Below, piece after piece: positions 1-9,266 of a stretch of DNA of 64,000 bases. The stretch's first letter is position 1. Every line of letters begins with the position of its first letter. The stretch is from an uncultured Bacteroidales bacterium. Its GTDB lineage: Bacteria > Bacteroidota > Bacteroidia > Bacteroidales > UBA11471. The notes beneath the pieces are model-generated. The model was not told the DNA's origin. It saw only the letters and a list, made by a program, of their open reading frames with translations, and did no database searches. The position numbers and the translations under genes are program-made. Location of the stretch: contig CALUZW010000003.1 in the NCBI GenBank assembly GCA_944325415.1, positions 62,001 through 126,000 of the forward strand, given 5' to 3'.

Positions 1-1
1 C

Positions 2-1096
2 GAAGAAGACCTGGCCGCTGGAAAACAAGTAAGTGCCGATATACGCGCCGGAGGTATCCCCAGCAATGTATACGACTACTCGGTAGCCCTCTACGACGGT
101 AAATTCTATGCCTTTACCTCGGGTTACACCGCAGCCGATACCACAGGTTTCTATCAAGTATTCACCTCGACCAACGGTGTTCGCTGGACCGAAGTCAATA
201 CCGAAGAAATCATCGGTGGTATGGGAGCCCGCCCCATCGTATTCGACAACAAGCTCTATGTGATGGGTGGTATTCGCGCACTGGGAACCGACCAATCCGG
301 TGAAGCTCCTGAGCTCGAATCGAACGGTTGGAGCACAAGCCTCACGCTGAAAAGCTTCCGTGTATTCACAACCGAGAACGGTAGCACATGGACCAACGAA
401 ACCATCGAAGGCAACTCGGCACTGGCCGACGATATGTTCAAAATGTTGGTAGGATTGGGATCTTTCGGATTCGTTTGTCCCACACCTTTTACCTACAACG
501 ACAACCTCTATATGGAAAGCGGCGTAATGATGGCATTCGGTATGTTCCAGGGTGCCAACTCGCAACTCTGGGCCAAAGCCGATACCACCTACGCCATGGT
601 ATCGGGAGCATCGAGTTTCCTGAGAGCCCACTGCTCGACCTTCGTACTGAACGATGAGCTCTACCTCATGGGTGGTTCGAGAGGCTTTGTCGGCGCATCG
701 AACCTGCAATCGGCCGTAGCCAAATCGACCGACGGTGAGAACTTCGCCACTGTTGCCGACTCAACGGCCGTAGGCCCCATCTGCGGTGCCACTGTCGTTA
801 CCAACAAAGAAGGCAACACGGCCTACCTCTTCGGTGGTCTCTACTACAATGAAGAGGGTGCCCGCGTAATGAACAACACCATCTACAAATCGACCGACGG
901 TATCGAATGGACAGCCGTTGAAGGCATCAACAGCGCTTACACCGGAACATTCAATCCTTGCGTAGTTGTCGACGAAAACAACATTGCCTGGGTATTCGGA
1001 GGTTTCAACACCTTCTCGGGTAACTATACTCCCTACTCACTCACTGTCGACGACATGGATCCCTCGTTTGCCGCATGGGCATTCGCTCTGAACTAA
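2..1096 (+). CDS. Secreted beta-propeller (kelch/BNR-like, DUF6242-like) protein, 5' end cut by window edge
   Basis: The reading frame is open from base 2, so the gene starts outside the window; the ATG at 221 is internal. The visible ~364 residues are a string of similar blades in which a short 'KSTDG-x-x-W' or 'TTENG-x-x-W' turn recurs and alternates with 'YLMGG', 'YLFGG' and 'WVFGG' segments, as in kelch and BNR/Asp-box propellers. Bacteroidetes proteins of the DUF6242 type look like this and often accompany SusC/SusD pairs as exported lipoproteins. The signal peptide is not visible here. It lies 83 bp upstream of a susC gene in the same direction and is separated from it by a hairpin. A role in surface ligand binding is inferred only from this context. 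Confidence 0.75.
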   Translation, partial: EEDLAAGKQVSADIRAGGIPSNVYDYSVALYDGKFYAFTSGYTAADTTGFYQVFTSTNGVRWTEVNTEEIIGGMGARPIVFDNKLYVMGGIRALGTDQSGEAPELESNGWSTSLTLKSFRVFTTENGSTWTNETIEGNSALADDMFKMLVGLGSFGFVCPTPFTYNDNLYMESGVMMAFGMFQGANSQLWAKADTTYAMVSGASSFLRAHCSTFVLNDELYLMGGSRGFVGASNLQSAVAKSTDGENFATVADSTAVGPICGATVVTNKEGNTAYLFGGLYYNEEGARVMNNTIYKSTDGIEWTAVEGINSAYTGTFNPCVVVDENNIAWVFGGFNTFSGNYTPYSLTVDDMDPSFAAWAFALN

Positions 1097-1117
1097 TGAC
1101 CTTGTCTTAAAACAACC

Positions 1118-1152
1118 AAGTACTCTGTGCATAATCCCTGCACAGAGTACTT
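1118..1152 (+). terminator. Intrinsic terminator-like hairpin between the propeller gene and susC
   Basis: A perfect 14-bp stem (1118-1131 with 1139-1152) encloses a 7-nt loop and runs into a short T-tract (TTTTT from 1151). It ends the propeller gene. susC starts only 28 nt further on, so it may act as a partial terminator that lowers susC expression relative to the upstream gene. Confidence 0.8.
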
Positions 1153-1179
1153 TTTCACTAATACCGGGACTTTAATATT

Positions 1180-4100
1180 ATGAAAAAATTTTGGACAATA
1201 TATACGGTACTGTGTTGTATATTCTGTTGCGAAATGGCCTCGGCGCAAAACCTTACACGAATATCCGGTACTGTTCTCGACGAAAACAACGCCCCAATGG
1301 CGGGCGTAACCATTTCGGTTAACGGCAAAGGGGCTACGTTATCCACCTCCGACGGAACCTTTACGCTCACCAACGTACCGACAGGAGCTACCATATCTTT
1401 TTCGTTCATAGGATATGAAACCGAAAATGTTACCGTAGAGAACCCCAAAACCGTCGAAGCCATAAGACTCATTCCCGCCGAAAACGCCATGCGCGAAATC
1501 ACCGTCGTAGGCTACGGCAAACAAGAGAGACGAGATATTACTGGCTCGGTATCCTCGGTAAAACTCGATGAACAAAAATCATTCCTTTCGGTCGACCAGT
1601 TATTGCAAGGCCGTGCACCCGGTGTATTCGTCTCTAATTCTTCGGGCGCATTGGGCGGAGCCAACCTGCTGACCATACGTGGCGTAAGCTCCATCATCGG
1701 CGAAAACAATCCTCTTTACGTTGTCGACGGTGTACCTATCTATGGAACCGACCGTTCGGCCAACTCGGTAGGAACAAGCGGCGGCTCGGTAAGCGCCATA
1801 AGCATGGGAGGTACGTCGACAGGTGGCGGTTCGCTGGTCAACGACATGGACCTCAACTACTCTTTTGAACAAAATCCGCTTCTCTCCATCAACCCCGAAG
1901 ACATAGAGTCTATCGAAATTCTGAAAGATGCTTTTGCCACCTCAATTTATGGTTCGAGAGGTTCGGCCGGCGTTATTCTCATCACTACCAAAAGTGGTTC
2001 CAGAGACCGCACAGCTGTTAACGTTTCATACACGTTGAGTATCGACCAGCCTATTGGCAAACTCGACCTTCTCACCGGAGATGAATACGCACAAATCTAC
2101 TCCCTATACTATCCGTCAGACACCTATCGCTCGGGATATAATACCGACTGGCAAGATGCCGTTACGAGAAACGCCATCAGCCACAATCTCAGTGCATCTG
2201 TTTCAGGAGGCAATAGCCGTTCGCGCTATTTTTTCAGCCTCTCGTATGCCAACAATGAATCATACATCATCAATAACGATTTACAACGTTACTCCGCTCG
2301 TCTGAATCTCGACACACAACTCAGTGACAAATTCACCCTCGGAGCCAACGTTACTTTATCCTTTGTCGACAACAATGCCTTGACAGCACCCACCGTATAC
2401 AAAGACGCCATACTGCGTGCGCCCAATCTTCCCATATATAATGAAGATAATTCCTACTACTACGGCCACGGACTCAATACCAAAGGCAACAACGACAATT
2501 ATAACCCAGTGGCCTACGCCAATGACGTTACCTCTCAAAGCAAAAATATTACCACCATAGGTAACACCTATCTGCAATACGACGTTACCCCGTGGCTGCA
2601 ACTCAAAACAGAACTCGGTATCAACATTGCCAATTCCAGAGCTTACGTCTACAAGCCCGAACTGCCCGAAGAGGTGGCCGACCTCACCCCCAACAATCAG
2701 GCATCGGAAAGCAACGCCCTGAAATACCGCCTTGTCAACAACAATACCCTTACGATAAACAAGGTCTTCAACGAACGCCACTACCTGCAAGCCGTGCTGG
2801 GACAAAGCTATGAAATAGGACACGAATACAGCTCCATGATATACGGCTCGAACTTTTTCAGCACTGCCATCAAAGGTATCGGATCGGCACAGACTACACG
2901 AGTAGGTTCTGCCGGTGAAGACACATGGGCCCTGCTCTCAGCGTTTGCCAGGGTCAACTACCAACTCATGCGGCGTTACCTCTTCGGCGTATCGTACCGT
3001 CTCGACGGTTCCTCACGCTACAACCGGCTGCACCGGTTTATCAACATTCCCGCCGTATCGGCCGCATGGCGACTCTCCGAAGAAGATTTCATTTCCTACA
3101 ACGCCCCCTGGATCGACGAACTGAAAATACGTGGTTCCATAGGCTGGACCAGCCAAGATGCCAACAACAGCTACTACGGTGCACAAGCCATTTATGTACT
3201 CAATACCTCCTCTTCGTACGGTAACGAGCAGTTCCTCTCCATGTCGCAACCCAGTAACGTAAACCTCGACTGGGAAAAGACCATCACCTATGACTTGGGT
3301 GTCGATTTTTCGGCTTTCAAGGAACGGGTAAAACTCACCCTCGACTACTACTACAAACGCACGACCGATATGCTCTTCTCGTCGGACCTGCCAGCCTATA
3401 CCGGATACTCAACTCAGTATCAAAACATCGCCGATATGCAGAACCAAGGTATCGAAGTGCAAATCATCTCCGACAACATTGTGCGTAAAGACTTTATGTG
3501 GCAAACCATCTTAAACCTTTCACACAACAGCAATAAAATACTGAAACTCAACTTCGAGGGCAATCAGCTCGACCAAGCGAACAGTTCATATAAATATTAT
3601 GCCGTAGGTTATCCTATGGCCCAATGGTACCTGCATGAGTGGGTAGGTGTTGACCCCAACACCGGAGAGCCACTGTGGCGACTGGCCGACGGAACGGTAA
3701 CCACCGTACCTCCCGCCTCCAATTATGAAACCTCAACGGACAACAAGAAAGTGTGCGGAACGGCTGAGCCCAAATTCTACGGAAGTTTCACCAACATTCT
3801 TACGTTCAAAGGTTTCGAGTTAAATGCCATGTTCACCTTCTCGGTAGGAGGCCACATGATAAACTCCTCCCGGGCCCAACTGCTCACCTATGCCACCGAG
3901 ACGGCCAACAACCTCTCGCGCGACATTCTTGACTTCTGGCAGATTCCGGGACAGACCACCGATATACCCAAGCTGAAAAACAGCTCTATCATCAACAATT
4001 CCGACTACACCTCGTCCATCACATCGACGCGGTTCCTTGAAAACAGCTCATACCTGCGACTGAAAACCTTGGAGTTTTCCTACTCCCTTCCGAAACAAAT

Positions 4101-4293
4101 TTTAAGAAGGACACGCACCTTTAACCAAATCAAATTGTTTGTTGTTCTCACCAACGTATTTACCGTCAGCCCCTATTCCGGTCTCGACCCCGAGGTGAGC
4201 GCATTCGGATCGTCGGCCACAGCTGCCGGATATGACAACCTAACTATGCCATCGTCTCGAAGCTATCAATTCGGTGTAAGATTCGGACTTTAA
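1180..4293 (+). CDS. SusC/RagA-family TonB-dependent outer-membrane receptor
   Basis: The 1037-residue protein imports a large ligand, usually an oligosaccharide or peptide, across the outer membrane using TonB energy. A signal peptide ending near residue 22 is followed by a carboxypeptidase-regulatory-like domain (about 24-100), the conserved VVGYG motif (109-113) with the typical 'RRDITGSVSSV' continuation, a plug domain carrying 'LYVVDGVPIYG' and 'YGSRGSAGVILITTKSG', and a long beta-barrel that ends in aromatic-rich strands. The length is usual for SusC. It is followed 18 nt later by susD, and the two should form a SusCD complex. No ligand can be read from the sequence, and no hydrolase or ECF/HTCS regulator sits next to it. 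Confidence 0.93.
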   Translation: MKKFWTIYTVLCCIFCCEMASAQNLTRISGTVLDENNAPMAGVTISVNGKGATLSTSDGTFTLTNVPTGATISFSFIGYETENVTVENPKTVEAIRLIPAENAMREITVVGYGKQERRDITGSVSSVKLDEQKSFLSVDQLLQGRAPGVFVSNSSGALGGANLLTIRGVSSIIGENNPLYVVDGVPIYGTDRSANSVGTSGGSVSAISMGGTSTGGGSLVNDMDLNYSFEQNPLLSINPEDIESIEILKDAFATSIYGSRGSAGVILITTKSGSRDRTAVNVSYTLSIDQPIGKLDLLTGDEYAQIYSLYYPSDTYRSGYNTDWQDAVTRNAISHNLSASVSGGNSRSRYFFSLSYANNESYIINNDLQRYSARLNLDTQLSDKFTLGANVTLSFVDNNALTAPTVYKDAILRAPNLPIYNEDNSYYYGHGLNTKGNNDNYNPVAYANDVTSQSKNITTIGNTYLQYDVTPWLQLKTELGINIANSRAYVYKPELPEEVADLTPNNQASESNALKYRLVNNNTLTINKVFNERHYLQAVLGQSYEIGHEYSSMIYGSNFFSTAIKGIGSAQTTRVGSAGEDTWALLSAFARVNYQLMRRYLFGVSYRLDGSSRYNRLHRFINIPAVSAAWRLSEEDFISYNAPWIDELKIRGSIGWTSQDANNSYYGAQAIYVLNTSSSYGNEQFLSMSQPSNVNLDWEKTITYDLGVDFSAFKERVKLTLDYYYKRTTDMLFSSDLPAYTGYSTQYQNIADMQNQGIEVQIISDNIVRKDFMWQTILNLSHNSNKILKLNFEGNQLDQANSSYKYYAVGYPMAQWYLHEWVGVDPNTGEPLWRLADGTVTTVPPASNYETSTDNKKVCGTAEPKFYGSFTNILTFKGFELNAMFTFSVGGHMINSSRAQLLTYATETANNLSRDILDFWQIPGQTTDIPKLKNSSIINNSDYTSSITSTRFLENSSYLRLKTLEFSYSLPKQILRRTRTFNQIKLFVVLTNVFTVSPYSGLDPEVSAFGSSATAAGYDNLTMPSSRSYQFGVRFGL

Positions 4294-4297
4294 TATC

Positions 4298-4303
4298 AGG
4301 AGG
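4298..4303 (+). promoter_or_regulatory. Consensus Shine-Dalgarno (AGGAGG) before susD
   Basis: AGGAGG lies 8 nt before the ATG at 4312. Most genes in this window have no such sequence, as expected for Bacteroidetes, so this is an exception. It supports 4312 as the start and suggests that susD translation is boosted independently of susC. Confidence 0.6.
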
Positions 4304-4311
4304 AAAACAAC

Positions 4312-5829
4312 ATGATGAAACCTATTTTACTATCCATATCTCTACTCACCTCGCTGGCCATTTTCAGCGCTTGCGAACTCGACTACGCACCGCAGAACAC
4401 AATGGTCGACGAAACGGTCTACAAAGACGAGAAGACCTCACAAGCAGCCCTCATGGGAGCTTACACCCGCTTATGCGTTCTGCTGGCAGGTGCGCCCAAC
4501 GACCAAAACAACTATACCAACAGTTACTTTGCCTTTCAACTCGCCGACATCGGTACCGAGAATATCACCGTACAAAACGGTGCATCGAGTTTTCTTGCCA
4601 TGGAAAAGTGCGAATACACGACCGATGAACATGATGGTTTTATCAAAGACATCTACCAATACGGATACAATGCCATCGACTATGCCAACAACATCATTGC
4701 CGGCATTAATGAATTTGGCCAATACGACCCCAAAATGATGAAGCAACACATTGCCGAAGCCAAATTCCTGCGCGCTTACGAATACTTCACCCTACTCTGC
4801 CTTTACGGCGACGGAGCCCTCGTGGGCGAAGACAACGGCTTGGGCCTTGTCATGCGACTCTCCCCCTACGATGGCTACAAACCCGAAGATATTCAGGCTC
4901 GCGAAACAGTAGGCAATACATACGCCCAAATCATCAAGGACCTGACCGAAGCTGTTCCCGACTTGCCACAAACAGACTACACACCGGCACTCCGCTATCG
5001 AGCCACAGCCTCTGTGGCCAAGGCACTCCTCTCGCGGGTGTATCTCTACAAAGGTACATACACCAAGAATCTTACCGAACTGGAACAGGCGGCCTATTAT
5101 GCCGGGGAGGTGCTTAAATCGCCGAACATCACGTTCAACGACGCCTATAACGATCACCGTACCAACATCTTCCCCAGCAATGTGTATGAAAACTCGACCT
5201 ATCCCGACCCGACCAACTACGCCACGGAGCTGATATTCTTCCAGCCCAGCCGCATCAGCACCAACGTATTCCCCTGCGGATGGACTTCGGTATACTCCAA
5301 GACCAGTTTCTCTACGTCGGACTCGCTCATCAACAGCTACCTGCCTGGCGACCTGCGCGGATATGGTGAGACCAACGAATATCTGATACAACAAGGGTCG
5401 TCAACGTCAAACACCAACCTTAAAGCCTCAATGAAGTACGACAACGGAGGCTGCTACTGCGACGTTCAATATATCCGTCTCTCTGAAATAATGCTCACCC
5501 GTGCCGAAGCCCTGGCCTACACGACAAACAGCATTGATGCCGAGGCACTGGAACTTCTCAATGATATTCGTCGCAAACCTTTCCCCGACGGACAGAAACC
5601 GGCCGAACTCACCGCCGAAGATTTTCCTTCGGTTGAAGCCTTTGTCGACTCGATACTCGTCGAGCGCAACCGCGAGCTGGCCATGGAAGGACACTACCGC
5701 TGGGACCTTATTCGCACCGGCCGCGACCTGAAAGTGAAAGGTCTGCCCAACAACAAAAAGATTCTGCCCATACCCGAATATGAAGTTCAGATCTCCGACG
5801 GAGTCATCAAACAAAACACCGGATTCTAA
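4312..5829 (+). CDS. SusD/RagB-family outer-membrane lipoprotein
   Basis: The 505-residue protein is the surface lipoprotein that caps the SusC barrel and binds ligand. The signal peptide ends in a lipobox (IFSAC) at about residue 21. The N-terminal SusD-like region follows, with 'KTSQAALMGAYTRL'. The C-terminal SusD region carries the family hallmarks 'IRLSEIMLTRAEAL', 'LLNDIRR', 'ERNRELAMEGHYRWDLIRTGRDL' and the ending 'KILPIPEYEV...KQNTGF'. It pairs with the susC 18 nt upstream. The preceding AGGAGG makes the ATG at 4312 the likely start; a second ATG follows immediately at 4315. Confidence 0.94.
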   Translation: MMKPILLSISLLTSLAIFSACELDYAPQNTMVDETVYKDEKTSQAALMGAYTRLCVLLAGAPNDQNNYTNSYFAFQLADIGTENITVQNGASSFLAMEKCEYTTDEHDGFIKDIYQYGYNAIDYANNIIAGINEFGQYDPKMMKQHIAEAKFLRAYEYFTLLCLYGDGALVGEDNGLGLVMRLSPYDGYKPEDIQARETVGNTYAQIIKDLTEAVPDLPQTDYTPALRYRATASVAKALLSRVYLYKGTYTKNLTELEQAAYYAGEVLKSPNITFNDAYNDHRTNIFPSNVYENSTYPDPTNYATELIFFQPSRISTNVFPCGWTSVYSKTSFSTSDSLINSYLPGDLRGYGETNEYLIQQGSSTSNTNLKASMKYDNGGCYCDVQYIRLSEIMLTRAEALAYTTNSIDAEALELLNDIRRKPFPDGQKPAELTAEDFPSVEAFVDSILVERNRELAMEGHYRWDLIRTGRDLKVKGLPNNKKILPIPEYEVQISDGVIKQNTGF

Positions 5830-5847
5830 CCTATAAATACTCTCAAT

Positions 5848-7032
5848 ATGAAAAAATTCAAGTTATTGATTGCCGCGCTTCTCCCTCTTTGCGGAGTCAC
5901 AGCCCAAGAGCAAACCGCTCCGGCACAACCTGAAACAGGCATAGTATTTCTTGAAAGCACCTACGCCGAAGCCTTACAGAAAGCCAAAGACAGCGGAAAG
6001 ATTCTCTTTATCGACTGCTACACACAATGGTGCGGTCCCTGCAAACAACTGGCCCGTACCACCTTTAAAGACGCTCAGGTAGCCGAATTCTTCAACGAAT
6101 CGTTTGTCAACCTCAAACTCGACATGGAGACCCCTGACGGCGTAGCCCAAAAAGACAAACTCGGCGTAAATGCCTATCCCACGATGGTCTTCGTCGACCC
6201 GGCTTCCGAAGAAATCATTCACAAAATCGTCGGATACAACAATGCCCAATCGCTGCTCAAAAGCACGACCTCAGGCTTGTCGGGCCACAACCTCAAAAAC
6301 ATGAATGCCCGCTACGATGCAGGTGAACGCAGCGACGAATTTATCGAAGAATATATCGAAATACTCTCCGGCGCTTATGAAAAAGAACGTTTGGCCGAGG
6401 TCGTAACTCCGTACCTCGAAAACAAATACGAGCAAATGCTTACCAACCGCACCTTGTTCAGCCTGTTCATGAGCTACATAGAATCGCCATACTCCAAGCC
6501 CTTTGTCTTTTTCCATGAGAACAAAGACAAGTTCATTGCACAATATGGCGATACACAGGTTAACATGAAAGAACGTTTTACATGGAATCTCTACGGCCGT
6601 AAATATGTCGTGCAAGACAAAGATGGCAACTACACTTTCGACAAAGAGGGTTTCTCGGCCTACATGAAATACATGAAGAAAAACAAAGTAAAAGAGGCAA
6701 AAGAGATAGAACTCTCGACTTATATGTATTTAGCCGAATGCACCAAAGACTGGAAGAAATACATCTCTTACGGCGATAAACTCATCTCGAAATACGATGC
6801 CGACATGCTCGAAGTCTATAACTGGGTACTTCGCATCAACAAATTCTGCGCCGACCAAAAACTGCGTGACCACGCTGCCATCTGGTGCGACAAATACGCC
6901 ACCGTACTCGAACAGGAAGAGGCTCAACGCGCCCAGCAGGCCAAAAGCGGCATGACCATGGCCATGCGTATGGGCCCGCAAAGCAACAACTTCGTACAGT
7001 TGGCCACCGAACTCCGCGCTCCCATAAAATAA
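5848..7032 (+). CDS. Secreted thioredoxin-fold protein with WCGPC active site
   Basis: The 394-residue protein has an N-terminal signal peptide (cleavage near Ala19-Gln20) and a thioredoxin-like domain at about 32-140 with the redox-active motif WCGPC at 61-65 and the cis-Pro region 'AYPTMVFVD'. The remaining ~250 residues are helical and resemble no domain I can name. It probably acts in the periplasm or on the envelope as a thiol reductant or oxidant. It lies 18 nt after susD, so it is likely cotranscribed with the susCD pair. Thioredoxin-like proteins recur next to SusCD loci in Bacteroidetes, but the substrate here is unknown. Confidence 0.88.
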   Translation: MKKFKLLIAALLPLCGVTAQEQTAPAQPETGIVFLESTYAEALQKAKDSGKILFIDCYTQWCGPCKQLARTTFKDAQVAEFFNESFVNLKLDMETPDGVAQKDKLGVNAYPTMVFVDPASEEIIHKIVGYNNAQSLLKSTTSGLSGHNLKNMNARYDAGERSDEFIEEYIEILSGAYEKERLAEVVTPYLENKYEQMLTNRTLFSLFMSYIESPYSKPFVFFHENKDKFIAQYGDTQVNMKERFTWNLYGRKYVVQDKDGNYTFDKEGFSAYMKYMKKNKVKEAKEIELSTYMYLAECTKDWKKYISYGDKLISKYDADMLEVYNWVLRINKFCADQKLRDHAAIWCDKYATVLEQEEAQRAQQAKSGMTMAMRMGPQSNNFVQLATELRAPIK

Positions 7033-7055
7033 GCATGGTATAACTTTTCATACAC

Positions 7056-7092
7056 AGGAGACGCGCCTCAATGAGGCGCGTCTCCTATTTTT
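7056..7092 (+). terminator. Intrinsic terminator ending the susCD-thioredoxin operon
   Basis: A perfect 13-bp GC-rich stem (7056-7068 with 7074-7086) and a 5-nt loop are followed by ATTTTT. It lies 24 nt after the thioredoxin stop codon. Confidence 0.9.
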
Positions 7093-7403
7093 GGGGGGAG
7101 TCATTTATTCCATACCCGCACCCTTTACTGATAGTAATCTCCGGCATATACAGGCTATCGGGAGGGTTTAATGCCATAGGAAGAAGGAGAAGGGGAAGAA
7201 GAGGAAGGGGCACTAAAATAAGAGAAAGCCCCCTATACATGTACAGAAGGACAACCTTACAGACATGGAATACCCGCTACCTTAACATTGTACCGTTCGA
7301 CAACACGTCCAGACCACACCTGCCACACAAGAAAGAGAGAAGCCCATGTCTCCGAACGAAACACAGGCCTCTCCATGTCTGGACCGACACCTTTTACACG
7401 CAA
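7093..7403. other. Gene-free convergent interval with a polypurine tract
   Basis: This 311-bp gap lies between the thioredoxin terminator and the 3' end of the M64 peptidase gene. I see no convincing gene. The only distinctive element is 33 uninterrupted purines at 7178-7210 on the + strand. An open frame crosses the gap on the + strand but continues through the antisense of the peptidase gene and has no protein-family signal. Confidence 0.5.
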
Positions 7404-9029
7404 TTACGGTACCAAAGGATAGTACCCATCTTTCATGTCAAACTTTACAAAGTCTTCGTAGGAGTAGGTAAACTCACTGCCAAGGGCCCGGCTCATCACC
7501 TCCTTATAGATAATGGCCCGACACGGTGCATTGAACTGCTGGTCGCGGTCGTAGGTATTCATGATGCTGTTATCCGTTGGGCGCCATACACCCTTGCCCC
7601 AATAGTTGGCACCTTCGTAGAGGCCTATCTCCTCGTCGGCATAACGTTCGTCGCCGATAAAGTCGGCCCACCATACCGAAGCCGTATCGTTCGAGAAAGC
7701 CACATTACGGCAATAGTCATAGCGGTTATAGTCCCATATCATATAATCTTTTGTTTCCTGAGGTATTTCGAGCAAAGCATTCTCGGAGCTGACATACTCA
7801 TCGGCCAGCCAACCGATGGAATGTCCTACACACTCGTGCCATACTGTCTTGGCAAACTTCGGCTCAACGGTCGACACACTGAACGAGGTGCGGTCGGCCA
7901 CATACTCCATACCGGCCGAACCTCCGTGTATCATGTTATGGGCTATAAGCATCACGATACCACCACGGGCCGAGATGCCAGTACTTTGGCTCACAAAGTC
8001 GAGGATTCCCGGGGTATCACAGAGGTAGTAACGGCCACTCACACTTGGCTGGCGCGTGTTGAACTTGGTCTCGACATACCAGTCCCAATCGTTTTCCTTG
8101 CCACTGGTAGAGTAGGTCATACCCTTCTCGGGCGACTCGGCATAGACGAGATAGACATCGAAATATTCACGCAACGAGGTCATCGGTTCGATGGCAAACA
8201 TCTGCTCCACACTGAACTTCATCACCTTCTCAGCAATACCGTCTACCGCGTTACAGGAATAATCAAAACCGTCGCACACGATAAATATGTTGATGCCGTT
8301 TCCCTTGGTGTGAGTCTGGTATATTTCAAAGTCGCCATCGGCATGGTACTGCGTATGCAACGCACTGTCGGGGTCGTAAAGCGACAGGAAATAGCCGTTG
8401 GCCTGCGGGGCCAGCGAAGGAGATACTTCAAACTCTTCGGCATCAGAACAGAGCTTAATCCATGTATCGACCGGGAGCCCCGAGAAACGGCTGCGGGCAA
8501 TATGCAACATAATGCGTTCGGCCGAGAGATCCATCAGACGTGGGGGAATATTTCCCTCCATAAAACTCTCGCCCACGGGAAAATAGGTAAAACCCGACAG
8601 CGAATCGGGCAACGTACCCCTGAAAACACCCGAGGCATCGAGATAGGTAAGATGTTTCATCGAAGCTATTTCGGCCGGAAACTCAATGAGAGCCTTGCCT
8701 ATGTTGTTTTCTATCGTCAGCGAGTCGAGATTGACCAGTGCCGAGATACCTTCAAGTGTCGAATAATTCTTGGCACGCAGCGAGAGATTATGTACCGTGG
8801 CCAGATTTTCGGCCGTCAGTTCATCGGTCTGCAAGAGAGTGAGCAGAGCAGCCCGCAAATTCTCGTCGGCAATGAGTACATCACCCGAAGGGACTGTATC
8901 GGTTGTCGGTGGAACTACAATATTATCGTCGGAAAACGGTTCTTCATCGGAGCACGACACCCACGAGAAGAGGCACAAGGCCAACAAAAAAGAGCGCCAT
9001 GAAAGGCAACAGGTTGAAAAACGTTTCAT
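7404..9029 (-). CDS. Lipoprotein with leucine-rich repeats and M64 (IgA-peptidase-type) zinc metallopeptidase domain
   Basis: The ATG at 9029 is preferred (541 residues) because it starts directly with a lipoprotein signal peptide (lipobox WVSC, Cys26); the longer frame adds 34 residues unlike a signal. Residues about 50-170 form a short leucine-rich-repeat-like region. The C-terminal part is an M64 peptidase with the extended zinc motif HECVGHSIGWLADEY at 398-412, close to the family pattern HExxGHxxxxLxDEY. Family knowledge: M64 enzymes are secreted proteases, the type member cleaving IgA in Clostridium ramosum. An outer-membrane protease acting on host or dietary protein is inferred; the substrate is unknown. 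It is transcribed alone. Confidence 0.9.
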   Translation of the reverse strand: MKRFSTCCLSWRSFLLALCLFSWVSCSDEEPFSDDNIVVPPTTDTVPSGDVLIADENLRAALLTLLQTDELTAENLATVHNLSLRAKNYSTLEGISALVNLDSLTIENNIGKALIEFPAEIASMKHLTYLDASGVFRGTLPDSLSGFTYFPVGESFMEGNIPPRLMDLSAERIMLHIARSRFSGLPVDTWIKLCSDAEEFEVSPSLAPQANGYFLSLYDPDSALHTQYHADGDFEIYQTHTKGNGINIFIVCDGFDYSCNAVDGIAEKVMKFSVEQMFAIEPMTSLREYFDVYLVYAESPEKGMTYSTSGKENDWDWYVETKFNTRQPSVSGRYYLCDTPGILDFVSQSTGISARGGIVMLIAHNMIHGGSAGMEYVADRTSFSVSTVEPKFAKTVWHECVGHSIGWLADEYVSSENALLEIPQETKDYMIWDYNRYDYCRNVAFSNDTASVWWADFIGDERYADEEIGLYEGANYWGKGVWRPTDNSIMNTYDRDQQFNAPCRAIIYKEVMSRALGSEFTYSYEDFVKFDMKDGYYPLVP

Positions 9030-9058
9030 AAAGTTTTTAAAGTAAATAAATTTTTGTG

Positions 9059-9066
9059 CAAATTTA
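9059..9066 (-). promoter_or_regulatory. -7 box of the M64 peptidase gene
   Basis: On the - strand this reads TAAATTTG, a match to the Bacteroides -7 consensus TAnnTTTG, 29 nt upstream of the chosen ATG at 9029. It supports that start over the one at 9131, which lies upstream of the box. Confidence 0.55.
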
Positions 9067-9180
9067 CAAGAAAACAGCATAAACCCCATCTGTTTTGCCA
9101 CATTTATTTCTTTCCAGCCGGTTTTTAACACAGAATCGCAGCAAAAGACGATATCTATCTTCCAAAAATATATTTTTCAC

Positions 9181-9188
9181 TACATTTG
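9181..9188 (+). promoter_or_regulatory. -7 box of the DUF3822-rsmD operon
   Basis: TACATTTG matches TAnnTTTG and lies 78 nt before the DUF3822 start at 9267. No clear -33 element is present. Confidence 0.5.
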
Positions 9189-9266
9189 TACACAGAAAAA
9201 ACGAAGTCGGCCAGCCCCGGGCCCAAGGAGCGCCGCCGGCCTCGTCAGTATCAGAAACCCTGCAAT

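Noticed and set aside
7178..7210. Polypurine tract as a functional element (triplex or replication-related)
   Set aside because: 33 purines in a row are visible, but nothing nearby gives them a role; noted only as composition.
7071..9002. 643-codon open frame on the + strand opposite the M64 peptidase gene
   Set aside because: It is the antisense of a gene with a clear zinc motif and lipobox; its own translation has no family features and an Arg/His-rich composition typical of shadow frames.
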